Positions 10,127-20,503 of a DNA stretch of 64,000 nucleotides are shown one piece after another. A program made the translations under genes and the position numbers. Position 1 is the first letter of the stretch, and each line of letters begins with the position of its first letter. The DNA lies in NCBI GenBank assembly GCA_965240325.2, contig OZ251226.1:62001-126000 (forward strand). Direction: 5' to 3'. The notes beneath the pieces are model-generated. The model saw nothing but the letters and a program-made list of their open reading frames with translations, made no database searches and was not told the origin of the DNA. This DNA comes from Rebecca billardiae RCC1528. Taxonomy: Eukaryota > Haptophyta.

Positions 10127-12551
10127 ACGACGATCGTGGCGGCTGAATCTGGAGCCTGATGTGATCGAGCCCGCCGGAGCCTGCTCCTCTAAGGCTCATC
10201 AGCCCGACGACTCAGTTACGCGCGGATATAGACTTCTCATCATAAGTGATACATACGTCGGAGACGCGGAGTCGTTACCGAGTGAGTGACGCACACACAC
10301 TCACACTGTGACTGTCACAGACACAGTGACACAGTGACACACTCCGACTACACTGGCACTAGCCACTAGGCCACTTCAATGTCTTCATCCGGCTCCACAA
10401 GTCCACAGACCGCGCACGGATTCTCACGGGACTACCTGATTTGTCAGCTTGCGCGTCACAGCTGCACACTGCTACACATCAGGGATTCGCAAGGCGCAAT
10501 CCGCGACTACTGTTTACGGTCTAGTTAGCCGCGAGCGCAGGCCGGCGGCGGCACGGGCGGGCGGGGCGCGCCGCCGCCGGGCCGCGGGCGGCGCGCGGGT
10601 CGGGCCCTCCGTGGAGGTGGTATATAGGTGGGCCCACTGGCTACTGTGGGATTATAGTGGCGCAGAGCGCGAGCTCATAGCGCGGTGTTTAATTTCGTCT
10701 CGAGCTGGATTCCAGCCCCATGAGATGGCCCCTGGCCTGCCTGGTAAAAAAACCAGTGGTACATGCTGTAAATATAGGGCGTAACGGTGACCCTACTTAC
10801 TTATTGGAAATGGCCTGTGACCAATGTAACGACCATGTAACGGGCGTCTTAAACGTGATATATAGGGTCGGCAGACGTCACTTTGATATATCACTTTGAT
10901 GAGCTGATCATAGGTCTTCAGCAGCATGCACACTCATTGTCACATATACGGCGTATATGGGCACTCTGAGAATACGGGATAACGACCGTTACACCCGTGC
11001 GTTACATATACACCGCCATGCTGATCAGCATGGCTGCCATAGTATTTCAGACGGTTTCAGACTGCTCTCGTAGCAGCCGTACGGCGTGCATGTGACACCT
11101 AAGAATTTTTCCAACCCTTCTACCCTCGAAGGACGAGTCTTGCGGAGCCGTGGGCAAAGATTGAGCCTGACCGAGTCGCGGCGCCAGCCCGCCGGCCGTG
11201 GTCAAGGCAAGCAGGAGTGGGGCACGCGGCGCCGGGCACATCCAGCAGCCCGCAGCTTGAACACGGCGGACAAGGTTCGCCGAGTGCTCATCTGTGGCGT
11301 TCAAGGCAGGCACTGCTACGCATCGAATGCCTTTTCTCGTGCTCCGACCTAACCGTTGCTCTACATTGCGACCAAGCTGTGTCCGAGCTGTCCTCAGCTG
11401 GACCGTCCTCTGCCTAACTGTGCGCAACGGCCGATTCGTCGCAGCGCCGAGCTGGCTCGCCGTGGTGTGCGCGCGCGTAGCGATGTGCACTCATCACCGC
11501 TTCCTGCGTGGCAGCAGGGCAAGATATGGCTCACTGGTAAGCTGGTACGCCTGCTGACCGTGCACCGGCGTCGGCGGCGCCGCCAACGTGCTCGGGCAGG
11601 CTCACGAAGGGCTTAAATCACTGTTGAACGGATCAACTGTACTGTCCGCAGCGAGCACGGCGCACAGCGGATGACCAAGCAGAGGCGGGGCGACTGCTGT
11701 GCGGCCGCGCGGGGGAGTAGCTAGGCTCTTGAGGTACGCGTAGAGCCATGACAGGGCTCAACAAGCGCATCAGCTGCAATCTACCCGGCTCGACGCGCAG
11801 CCCGACCTCGTGCAATCGTGTGGCTCGAGGCCCTCCAAGTGGCTCGTAGCTTCCAAACACCCGAGGAGCGTCGGCACTGAGAGTTGAGTCGAGGCCGGGG
11901 AGGTGACAGACGGCACACGCATCCGCTTTGACCGCTGTTTGACCATCAGATCCTTCCCCAAGTGCCCACGATCGTGTGAACAGCCACAGCGTTCGGTCAC
12001 ACCGCACAGACTTCCGGGGACCTGACCGACGAGGCGGGCCTCCGCAGGGCCGCAGAAGTAGCTGGGCATTGCCAGGACACCATGCAGATGCTGTCCCAGT
12101 AACGTCCTGGAGTGTCCCAGTTCGTTCACGGGTGTCCCAAGCTCGCGTTGTGCACGCATTACAATCCCCAAAGCTGTTCCCGTGTTTGAACGCGCGACTG
12201 TCGGCGAGAGATGGCAGACCGGGAAGATGACCCAGGTATGAACCGTTCGCATGGCTCGTTCCAGAGGGCTACGCAGCATGCTACGGGCGTGCGGCGCAGC
12301 GTGCCTCGCATGGCAGGCGGGCAAGCGCGGCGGACAACGCGCTGACGACGCGCACAGGTCCATCCCGGTCATCGTTTTCGCGATCGATCGGCTTCCCGGA
12401 CCGGGAGTTCGGCGGCCTGGAAAAAGGGACTTCAGCGCGAGGAAAAGAGCACGGCTGCGGTCCGAAAAAGCCAGAGAGATTGTGTTTTGATTTTTAATTG
12501 CTGTGGGCCCACCTATGGTATACAACTGTTACATTATGAGAAGAAAACAAG
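10127..12551. other. 2.4-kb lower-GC intergenic region, possible degraded mobile element
   Basis: Base composition falls and AT-rich blocks appear (10780-11060). A motif ATAGGTGGGCCCAC at about 10624-10637 recurs inverted near 12506-12519, bounding about 1.9 kb. A minus-strand frame of 251 codons (11770-12525) starts beside the right-hand motif but shows no recognisable transposase or other domain. No gene is called. Confidence 0.35.
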
Positions 12552-12567
12552 GGTGTAGACATACACC
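12552..12567 (-). promoter_or_regulatory. histone-type 3' stem-loop after the H2A.X (SQDF) gene
   Basis: Read on the minus strand this is GGTGTATGTCTACACC: a 6-bp stem with a 4-nt loop, 26 nt downstream of the H2A.X stop codon. The size (6 bp + 4 nt) equals that of the metazoan histone mRNA stem-loop, though the stem sequence differs. Sister copies lie at 14698-14713 and 29987-30002. Confidence 0.85.
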
Positions 12568-12593
12568 GGAGTGGGGGAAGGCGCGTGGCTCGC

Positions 12594-13577
12594 TTAGAAG
12601 TCCTGCGACGCCTGGGTCTTGGCCTTGCTCTTCTTGGGGAGGAGCACCTGCGCGCGCCGGGCGCACGGATCGGGCGGCAGCGCACGGCGCGCATCCAGGG
12701 CGCGGTCAGCGACGCGCGACCTCAGCCCCGCGAAGAGCGCCCATCTGTGCCGCCGCGCAGGGCGGCTCGAGCATCAACCCACCCGCCACTCCCGCGCCCA
12801 TCCCGCCCCGTTCCCGCCCCGCCGCCCCGCTCACCTGGTGGATGTTGGGCAGCACGCCGCCCGACGCAATCGTCACACCGCCCAGCAGCTTGTTCAGCTC
12901 CTCGTCGTTGCGGATGGCGAGGACGAGGTGGCGCGGCGTGATGCGCTTCTTCTTGTTGTCGCGGCACGCGTTGCCCGCGAGCTCGAGCACCTCAGCCGCC
13001 ACTGCGCACATGCCACAGCCGCGCGCGACGCAGCGCGCGTCAGCCACCCGAGCCCTGCGCCACGCACGCGCGCACGCCCGGCAGCGCGGCGGCGGCGGGC
13101 TCGCGGCGCGCGCGGCGTGGGCGCGCAGTCACACGGCGCGCGCGCGGCCACGCACTGTACTCGAGCACGGCGGTGAGGTACACCGGGCCGCCAGCACCCA
13201 GCCGCTTGGCGAGGCGCATGAAGCGGAGGTTGCGAGCAACGCGCGAGACCGGGAAGGTGAGCCCGGCCTTGAGCGACTTGGTGGTCGACTTCCTGCGCGG
13301 CGAGGCGGCGAGGAAGCGCGTCGCGCGCGCGCGCCGGCCACCGGCAGCGAGGGGCGCCGCGCGTCAGCCACGAGTCAGCCCGCGCCGCCCGGCCGGGCCG
13401 AGCGGGGCGTGCGCGCCGAGCGGTGCGACCGCTCGCACTCGGCACGAGCCGTGTGCGCGCGCGCCAAAGCCGCGAGAGGCGGTGAACGCATGCGTGCGCG
13501 CGAGCGCCCGCCAAGAGCCGCGCGGCCCGCGCGCACTTCTTCTTGTCGCCGCGGCCAGCAGAGCCCTTCGGAGGCAT
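12594..13577 (-). CDS. histone H2A.X, intron-containing, C-terminal SQDF
   Basis: Core histone of 132 residues with a DNA-damage phosphorylation motif. Exons, in transcript order, are 13537-13577, 13156-13292, 12835-13001 and 12594-12647. Joins give [29 protein letters not shown] and [13 protein letters not shown], and the summed length is a multiple of three. The fold region keeps [16 protein letters not shown], the acidic-patch [10 protein letters not shown] and LPNIHQVLLPKK. It ends [10 protein letters not shown]-acidic-hydrophobic at the terminus defines H2A.X, the ATM/ATR-family kinase target at breaks. The body differs clearly from the other two H2A proteins here (TIASGG instead of TVAQGG). 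Splice donors are GTGCGC, GTGCGT and GTGAGC. It shares a divergent promoter with the canonical H2A at 14175. Confidence 0.95.
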
Positions 13578-13944
13578 GGTTGCGTTCGTTCGAGGGGGGG
13601 TCGAGAGTGGCGCGACTCGGGAGTGGCGAGCCGGTGGCCGCGCTTTGAACCTCAACCGGAGCGCTCGCGGCGCAAGGACCAGTGCCGCCGCCGCGGAGCG
13701 GTTGGCGTGCTGACCGTTGCCCCGTGGGTTTCGTCAGGCTGAGCGCAGCCAGTCTCTAATTCTCGGGCCGGTGGCGAAGACCAGTGCGCCGGCCAACCGT
13801 CGTCGTTGGCTTCAAACACAAGGCCTCGCCCCTCACTACTCCAGCGCTCGCGCAGCTCAAAAGGTGTGTGCCCCGAGCGCCGCGCGCCATCGCGCCGCGC
13901 GCCGCGACGGCGTGCGAGACGCGCGCGCGGGGGCGAGGCCGCGT

Positions 13945-13988
13945 CGGGCGCGCGTGCGTCGACACCGGTGTCGACGCACGCGCGCCCG
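13945..13988. repeat. 44-bp perfect palindrome in the divergent H2A promoter
   Basis: A perfect inverted repeat without spacer, symmetric about 13966/13967. The half-site reads outward from the centre as GGTGTCGACGCACGCGCGCC and then CG. It lies between the two H2A start codons, 367 bp from one and 187 bp from the other. It could extrude as a cruciform or act as a dyad binding site. Confidence 0.9.
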
Positions 13989-14174
13989 GCGCGCGCCCAC
14001 GCTCCTCCGCTCCGGACGCGTGGGCGCGCGCGACCCGCATTGCGCGCGCCGAGCGCTCGAGCCGCCCGCCGCGCGCGTGTGCGACGGTGTGGCTCCCGTG
14101 GCTGACCCGCCGCTGTGCGCCCCTTCTCCTCGCGCCGCGCCTTCCGCCGCGCAGCAACCCCCGCACCCGACCAG

Positions 14175-14561
14175 ATGGCGAAGACTGTGACCCCCGGTGG
14201 CCGTGGCGGCTCGAAGAAGAAGTCGACCTCGCGCTCCGCGAAGGCCGGCCTCCAGTTCCCGGTGGGCCGCGTGCACCGGCACCTCAAGCTCGGCCGCTAC
14301 TCGCAGCGGATCGGCGCGGGTGCGCCGGTGTACATGGCCGCGGTCCTCGAGTACCTCGCCGCCGAGGTGCTCGAGCTCGCGGGCAACGCGGCGCGCGACA
14401 ACAAGAAGAGCCGCATCATCCCGCGCCACGTCACGCTCGCCGTGCGCAACGACGAGGAGCTGAACAAGCTGCTCGCGGGCGTGACGGTCGCGCAGGGTGG
14501 CGTGCTGCCCAACATCCACTCGGTCCTCCTCCCGAAGAAGGGCAAGAAGGGCGCTGAGTAA
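14175..14561 (+). CDS. canonical histone H2A, intronless
   Basis: Core nucleosome histone of 128 residues with no intron, as is typical of replication-dependent histone genes. It begins [16 protein letters not shown], has the [15 protein letters not shown] helix, [26 protein letters not shown] in overlapping pieces, [13 protein letters not shown] and [12 protein letters not shown], and ends GKKGAE without an SQ motif. The ATG at 14175 is the first that gives the histone N-terminus. It is transcribed away from the H2A.X gene at 12594-13577. Its first 122 residues are identical to the SQEF-ending H2A.X at 30053-30454. A 3' hairpin follows at 14698. Confidence 0.97.
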   Translation: MAKTVTPGGRGGSKKKSTSRSAKAGLQFPVGRVHRHLKLGRYSQRIGAGAPVYMAAVLEYLAAEVLELAGNAARDNKKSRIIPRHVTLAVRNDEELNKLLAGVTVAQGGVLPNIHSVLLPKKGKKGAE

Positions 14562-14697
14562 GCGTGCTCGCGCACGCCGCCTCGGCCTCTGGGCATGCCC
14601 GCCGACTGCGCCGCCGACCGCGGCCAGTCAAACCCCTCCCCGAGCCGCTGCTCCGGCAGCGCGCGGCGCCGTAGCCGCGTCTTGGCTCGACTACCTC

Positions 14698-14713
14698 GGT
14701 GTATATCTACACC
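14698..14713 (+). promoter_or_regulatory. histone-type 3' stem-loop after canonical H2A
   Basis: GGTGTATATCTACACC: a 6-bp stem (GGTGTA/TACACC) with loop TATC, 136 nt downstream of the H2A stop. It is identical, read in the sense direction, to the copy after the H2A.X gene at 30053. Confidence 0.88.
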
Positions 14714-15389
14714 CCTGGCTCTTCTCGCCCATGCGGTTTACACCCCCGGTTTGCTCCGCGCCGCGCGCCGCGCCCGCCCCGCCCCGCGCGGCCTGCGGTC
14801 ATGGTGTGAGTTCACTGTGAGTCCCCGAGAACGGAATTGGCCGCCGCGGCCCCGGTGAGTCAGAGTGTTATTGTTAGCTCGGTCACGATGCAGCGTGAGT
14901 GACTGACGGCAGCAACGGTCGTAATTCGGATGCGACAAGCCGACAGCATCGTCAGTACTCAGTAGTCGAGTACGTGGCGCAGGAGTCTCACTCCGTCTCT
15001 GAGTCCGAACTAGCTAGTACTGCCGATACTCAGTACTCATACTGCAGAGCGGGAGCCGCAGCAGGCTGCCTGTTGCCCGTGCCGCGTATTATTATTGCGC
15101 GCCATTGTATTACATATCAACCATGCTGCCATATCCTTGTATTAGTGAATATATAGTATCATTGAGTCGTCAGCTGTGCTGTGTGCGACGCCGCTCGGGC
15201 GCTGCAGCGGCCGGCCACACTCGCGCACGGCCGCCGTCACGGCCCGCTCGCACGATGAGTGACGTCACGATCGGCAGCGCCAAGCAGCTCGGCGGGTCAG
15301 CGTGGAGGCAGCACGCACGTGCGCGTGGCCCGCCGCCGCCGCCGTCCGCGCCAAGCAGCTCGGCCGCATGCCGCGCGCCACGCCGGCGG
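14714..15389. other. intergenic region between convergent H2A and flavodoxin-ABM genes
   Basis: Moderate-GC spacer between two converging 3' ends. No coding or RNA gene is recognised. Confidence 0.5.
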
Positions 15390-16573
15390 TCACCTCTCCT
15401 CGACGGCGATGGCCGCGACGCCGGCCGCGAGGGCGCCCTCCGCCGTCGCCTGCTCCGGCTGCGGGTCCCGCCGCGACGTGGAACGGGGGCGATGGGGCGC
15501 GGGCGCGGCAGTGGATGGGGTGAGGATCTGCGTGCCCGCGCGCGGCAGCCCGCGCGTGGCTGCGCGTGCGCGCTCGCGTGCGCGCAACGGCCGCGCGGCG
15601 CGTCGCGCACCTTGGCGTGCGCGCTGCCGGCCGGCTGCGGCTGCTCGTCCGGCTGCGCCGACTTGGCGTCCGCCCGTCGCCGCCCGAGCGCGTCGACGCA
15701 CTTGTCGATCGAGACGGTCTCGGAGATGGCGTCCATCTTGGGCACGTACGTGGTGAAGTGCGGCGTGGCGAAGTGCGCCTCGAGGTGCGCCATCGACGCC
15801 CACTCCTCCGTGATCACGAAGCGCGTCGGCGAGTCGGCCGACTTGACAAAGTTGTACTTGAGCACGCCGGGCTCGCGCCACGTGTGGTGCGCGAGCTTCT
15901 CCGCCATGGCGAGCCACTCGGCCTGGTTGGCCTCAGGCACGTCCTTCGTCACGATCACGTGCACCGCGCCGGGCGCCATCGGCGCGCTCGCCGCGTCCTC
16001 CGCCCGGGCCTTCTCGGCGGTCGCGGCGTCGTCCGCCTTGGTCGTGAGCAGCGGGTGCAGCGACTTGCGCCCGTCGACGTAGACGGCGACCCACTCGGCG
16101 AGGCGCAGGCCCAGGCGCTCGCAAGCGAGCTTGTCGTGCTCGTTCCGCGGCTGCTTCGCCACCACCGCGCCGTAGTGCAGCGTGTGGATCTTGTCGACGT
16201 AGTCGGTCACGCCGAAGCTGAGGAAGCCAAAGTTCATCAGCACGGTCGACATGGCGAGGCAGGACATCTCGGCGCCGCCGCCGTGGCCGCCCTGCGAGGA
16301 GAAGACGGTGCACAGCTTGCCGTCGCACTTGTTCCAGTTGTCCGCGGCGAACTCGTCCCACCACTTCTTCATGCGCCACGCGATGCCGCCGAGGTTGGTC
16401 GGCGTGCCGACAGCGAGGCCGTCCGCCCACAGCACGTCTGCGTGCGTGCAGTCCTCGGTGGAGCGCAGGCGGATCTCGTGGCCGGGGATCTGCGAGGCGC
16501 CCGCGGCGACGAGCTTGCCCATCTCCGACGTGCAGTCCGTGTTCGAGTGGTAGAAGACGAGGATGCGGCCCAT
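15390..16573 (-). CDS. WrbA-like flavodoxin quinone reductase fused to an ABM (YgiN-like) monooxygenase domain
   Basis: Predicted cytosolic redox enzyme of 366 residues. Start is ATG at 16571-16573 (MGRILVFYHSNTDC). Residues 1-190 are a flavodoxin-like FMN domain with the phosphate loop YHSNTDCTSEMGK, the WrbA signature GTPTNLGGIAWRMK, and FSSQGGHGGGAEMS. Residues about 201-290 form an antibiotic-biosynthesis-monooxygenase (ABM) domain: VHVIVTKDV, EPGVLKYNFVKS, FVITEEWASMAHLEAHF. A likely GT-AG intron at 15528-15610 joins HAK to ILTPSTAAP, and the final 45 residues are low complexity, so the C-terminus is less certain. WrbA enzymes reduce quinones with NAD(P)H; YgiN-type ABM proteins oxidise quinols. 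The gene diverges from the AKR-cyclase gene with 450 bp between start codons. Confidence 0.85.
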
Positions 16574-17023
16574 GTTCTCGGCGTGGACAGGTGGACTGCG
16601 ATGGTGGCCGTGTGCGTTTTGGCTTGACCTTCGAGCGGGCTCGTCTCTGATTCCACGATTCCAAAGATCCTCGCCGCCGAGGATCAGGGTACTGTCTATA
16701 GCCGTAGGGCAGAGTACTGAAGACAGCTTCCTCATAGGGCGGCGGACGCCGATTTCGGAGCGGGATTGATCGAGTTTTGCCAATGGCGAAGCCGCATTTA
16801 CCCGAGAGCAATCAAGGGCGCCTGGGAGGCGGCGGCGGCCGAGGGCTGCGATGCCAAAGCGCGCGCGATGATTGGCCAGGCCCCGCCTCCGGTGGTGCTG
16901 CGAGGTAAATCCGCCGCCTATCTGCCGCTGTCCCGTTTTGCATCCGGCCATATGCGGTACCACCGGCGGGTAAACGGCGGATACCTGCCGGCGCACGTCC
17001 CACAACCGCCCTGCGACACTCGA
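16574..17023. promoter_or_regulatory. probable bidirectional promoter of the flavodoxin-ABM / AKR-cyclase pair
   Basis: The 450 bp between two divergent start codons has lower GC than the flanking exons and contains an ATTGGCC box near 16871. No other gene fits in it. Co-regulation is inferred from arrangement only. Confidence 0.5.
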
Positions 17024-19832
17024 ATGCAGCCACCTGCCACGCAGCACGCGCACGCCATGACCGCGACCACGAACCGCCCGCTCCCGCTCGTCGGCCTCGA
17101 CACGCTCGGCTCGGGCGACGAGACGGAGGACATCACCAAGACGATCCGCACGGCCATCCGCGCCGGCGTCCGCCTCTTCGACTGCGCCTCGCTCCACGGC
17201 AACGAGGAGGAGGTCGGCGCGGCGCTGCGCGCCGCGATCGACGCGGGCGAGGTGTCGCGCGAGGAGCTCTACGTCGTGGCCAAGCTGTGGTGCGCGGACG
17301 CGGCGCCGGAGGACGTTGAGACCGCGTGCCGCCGCACGCTCGACAACCTCGGCCTCGACTACCTCGACGAGTACGCCATGCACTGGTGCGCGCGCCGCGC
17401 CGCGCCGCGCCGCGCGCAAGTCTGCGCGCGCTCGTGAGGCCGGAGCCCCACCGCGCGCACGCGCGCCCGCGCGCTCCCGTCTCACGCGCGCCGCGCGCTC
17501 CACTGCGCGCCGCCCACCGCCGCGCGCAGGCCCGTGCGCATGCGCCCCGGCTCGAACGCGCTCACCTTCTCGCTCGTGCACGGCGCGGAGCGCGCGCCGA
17601 TCGCTCAGACGTACGGCGCGATGGAGAGGCTGGTGGAGGGCGGGCTCGTGCGCGCGCTGGGCGTGAGCAACATGGACGCGCGCATGCTCACCGAGCTCGC
17701 CGCCGACTGCGCCGTCAAGCCGCGCTCCCTCCACGTCGAGGCGCACCCGTTCCTGCCACAGCCGGAGCTGCTGGGCGCGTGCGGCGCGCTGGGCGTGCGG
17801 CTGGTGGCGCACAGGCCGCTCGGGCAGGTGTGCGCGGCGCCGCGCGCGTGGGGGCGCGCGGCCCCGGCCGACGGCGCGCTCACCCGCGTGCCCCGCCCGT
17901 GCCACGATCTCGCGCCGCGCCCGCGCGCAGGAGGACGGCGGCGCGCACACGGACCTGCGCCTGTACCCGGCTGTGCAGGCGGTCGCGCTGGAGGCGAACA
18001 AGTCCGCGGCGCAGGTGCTGCTGCGCTGGGGCGTGCAGCGCGGCGCGAGCGTGGTGCCGCGCTCGGCGCCCACCACCGCCCTCGGCGTGCTCGACTGGCA
18101 GCTCTCCGCCGAGCAGATGGGCCGCCTCGACGCGCTCGCGCGCGGCCTCCGGTTTGCGCGCGTGCCGTGGTTCGACTTTGACGCGCGGCCGCCGCTCAAC
18201 GTGAACGTGGCGCCGCCGGGGCAGCCGCTGCTCAAGGCGGGCGAGGAGGACGCGCGCGGCTTCTACCGCAACACGTTTGGGCGCGACGGCAAGCCGCTGC
18301 ACACCGAGGTCGTCATCCGGCGCGGGCTGCTCCAGCGCGACGCGCTCGCGGCGCACGCGAAGCACTTCCTGCCCGAGAAGTGCCACGGCGCGCCCATCCA
18401 CGTGCTGACGGACAGCGTGGTGGACAAGATCTACGGCGAGCAGGTGGTCGCCGGGCTGCGCGCGGCGGGGCTCGAGGTGCACAAGACCGCGATGCCCTCC
18501 GACCTCGCCGACGCCGCGGGCGAGCCCTCGACCGAGCACCACAAGACGATGGCCGTGCTGAGCGCGTGCGCGGACGAGATCCTGTGCAACGGCATCAACA
18601 AGAACTCGGCGATCGTCTCGCTCGGCGGCGGCGTGGTGAACAACCTGGCGGGCGTGCTCGCGGGCATGCTGTACCGCGGCATCGCGCTCGTGCACCTGCC
18701 CACCACCACCATGTCCACCTTCGACCCGGCGCTCGACTTCAAGCAGGCGGTCAACCACCCGCTCGGCAAGAACCTGCTCGGCTGCTACTACCCGGCGAGC
18801 ACGATCGCGATCGACCCGGACGCGCTCTCGACGCTCAGCGAGCGGCACATCCTCAACGGCATCTCGGAGGCGCTCAAGCACGGGCTGACGCAGTCGCGCG
18901 AGCTCACCGACATGATCGTCGACCCGCTGCGCGCCGGCCGGCCGCTCACCGACGGGCAGTACCTCGAGCGCATCTGCAAGGCGGCGCTCGAGATCAAGGC
19001 GCCCACACTCGACGCGTACGAGAAGACGGACTACAACGAGGTGTGCCCGCAGTACGGCCACGCGATCGGGCACGCGGTGGAGCACCTCTCGTGGAGCGGC
19101 CCGCTGCACCGCCCGCTGCTGCACGGCGAGGCGGTGGCGATCGGCATGTGCGTCTCCGCCGAGATCGCGCTGCGCAAGGGCATCTGCACGCAGGCGGTCG
19201 TGGACGAGCACTACGAGCTGATCGGCGCGACCGGGCTGCCCGCGTTTGTGCCGCGCTCGATGGACGCGGACAGGCTGGTGCGCCAGATGCGCTTCGACAA
19301 GCACACGCTCAAGAGCCCGGCGATGGGGCTGTGCGCCGCGATCGGCGGCATGGCCACCGACGCGGAGCGCGGCACCTACTTCTTCGAGACCAGCGCCGAC
19401 GAGCTGCACGCCGCGCTGCAGGCGAACGCGGCGCGGCGCGACCTGACGGAGGGCTGCGTGCAGTGCGCGCCCGAGCCGGCGCGCGCGCCTGAGGCCACCG
19501 CCGGCGCCGACGCCCACGCGCCGCCGCCCGCCGCCGCCTCCGCCGCCGGCACGCGGCCCGCCTCGCCCGACCCCGATGCCGAGGCCTCGCGCCCCGCCTC
19601 GCCCGAGCCCTTCGACCCCTCGGAGCTGCCCGCCGTGCAGCTGCCGCCGCCGCTGCCGTTTGTGCGCGCGGCCGACGAGGCGGTGCTCAACAAGTACCGC
19701 ACCGAGTACGCGCAGTACCGCAAGGGCGGCGCGTGGGGCTCGCGCGGCGAGCTGACCAAGCTCGCCAAGCGCGCGGGCACGATGAAGCCGGCGGCGCCGG
19801 TGGCCAGCCTGGTGGTCGGCGCATCCGCATGA
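17024..19832 (+). CDS. aldo-keto reductase fused to a sugar-phosphate cyclase (DHQS / DOI-synthase-like)
   Basis: Two-domain enzyme of 853 residues. Exons are 17024-17385, 17530-17827 and 17931-19832; joins restore MHW/PVRMRPGSNA and HRPLGQ/EDGGAHTDL. Residues 10-325 are an aldo-keto reductase: catalytic-position residues are Asp53, His58 (normally Tyr), Lys87 and His120, spaced as in characterised AKRs. Residues 340-724 are a sugar-phosphate cyclase with SLGGGVVNNLAG (NAD binding), PTTTMSTFDPALDFKQAVN, GKNLLGCYYP, and metal ligands in SEALKHGL, YGHAIGHAVEH and HGEAVAIGM. The KQAVN and YYP features look more like 2-deoxy-scyllo-inosose synthase than bacterial AroB. A Pro/Ala-rich tail ends with a Lys-rich segment. 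It probably makes and modifies a cyclitol; the product is unknown. An ATG at 17057 is an alternative start. Confidence 0.88.
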
Positions 19833-20503
19833 GCGCGCAGCGGCGCACTCCGCGCAGCGCCGCGCGAGCGGGCGGATAGTCATAGTCACGCCTCACGGCG
19901 GCCGGGGCGCCGTCAGTGGCGGGGCGAGTGTATGTAGTTGTACGCAACGCGACGCGGCGTCAATTACACTCACCACACAGCTAGCTATAGTGCGCTGCAG
20001 AGAGACTGAGAGAGCGCCAGCAGCCTCTAAGTAGCAATGACGGGCGAGACGAGATTGATGACTGCTACGACTAGCTAGTACGGGCAGAACTGTCGTACGT
20101 ACAGACTGGCGACTGCGGGCCGCCTCACTAGTGAGTCACTCACTCACTGCGGCGCGCAGCGCGCGCTGTCAGGCAGCCGCGCGCGCTGGCAGCGCTCCCG
20201 CTACTGACGGTCCGCGCCCGGGGAGCCTCGTCAATGAGTCCGCGTCCGCCCTATATAGATATATATAATATATATATTGATAGATGACCGCGTTCCGCGG
20301 TCCTTTTCCGTAGAACGAACGTAGTTCAGGGCCCGCGGTGGCGGTGCACCCTCCATCGCAGTCGTCTATTGACAGACCCGGAGTTGCATGCCCGTACAAC
20401 TAGACTCCAGCGGCGCGCCGCCGCCCGCCGCGCCCGGGGCGCGGGCCCATCGGCGCACTTCGCAGCCGCCGGCGCGGCGCCGATTGTGTACAGGCGGATG
20501 CGA

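Noticed and set aside
15105-16082. 325-codon plus-strand frame opposite the flavodoxin-ABM gene
   Set aside because: The minus strand carries clear FMN and ABM motifs; the plus frame has none.
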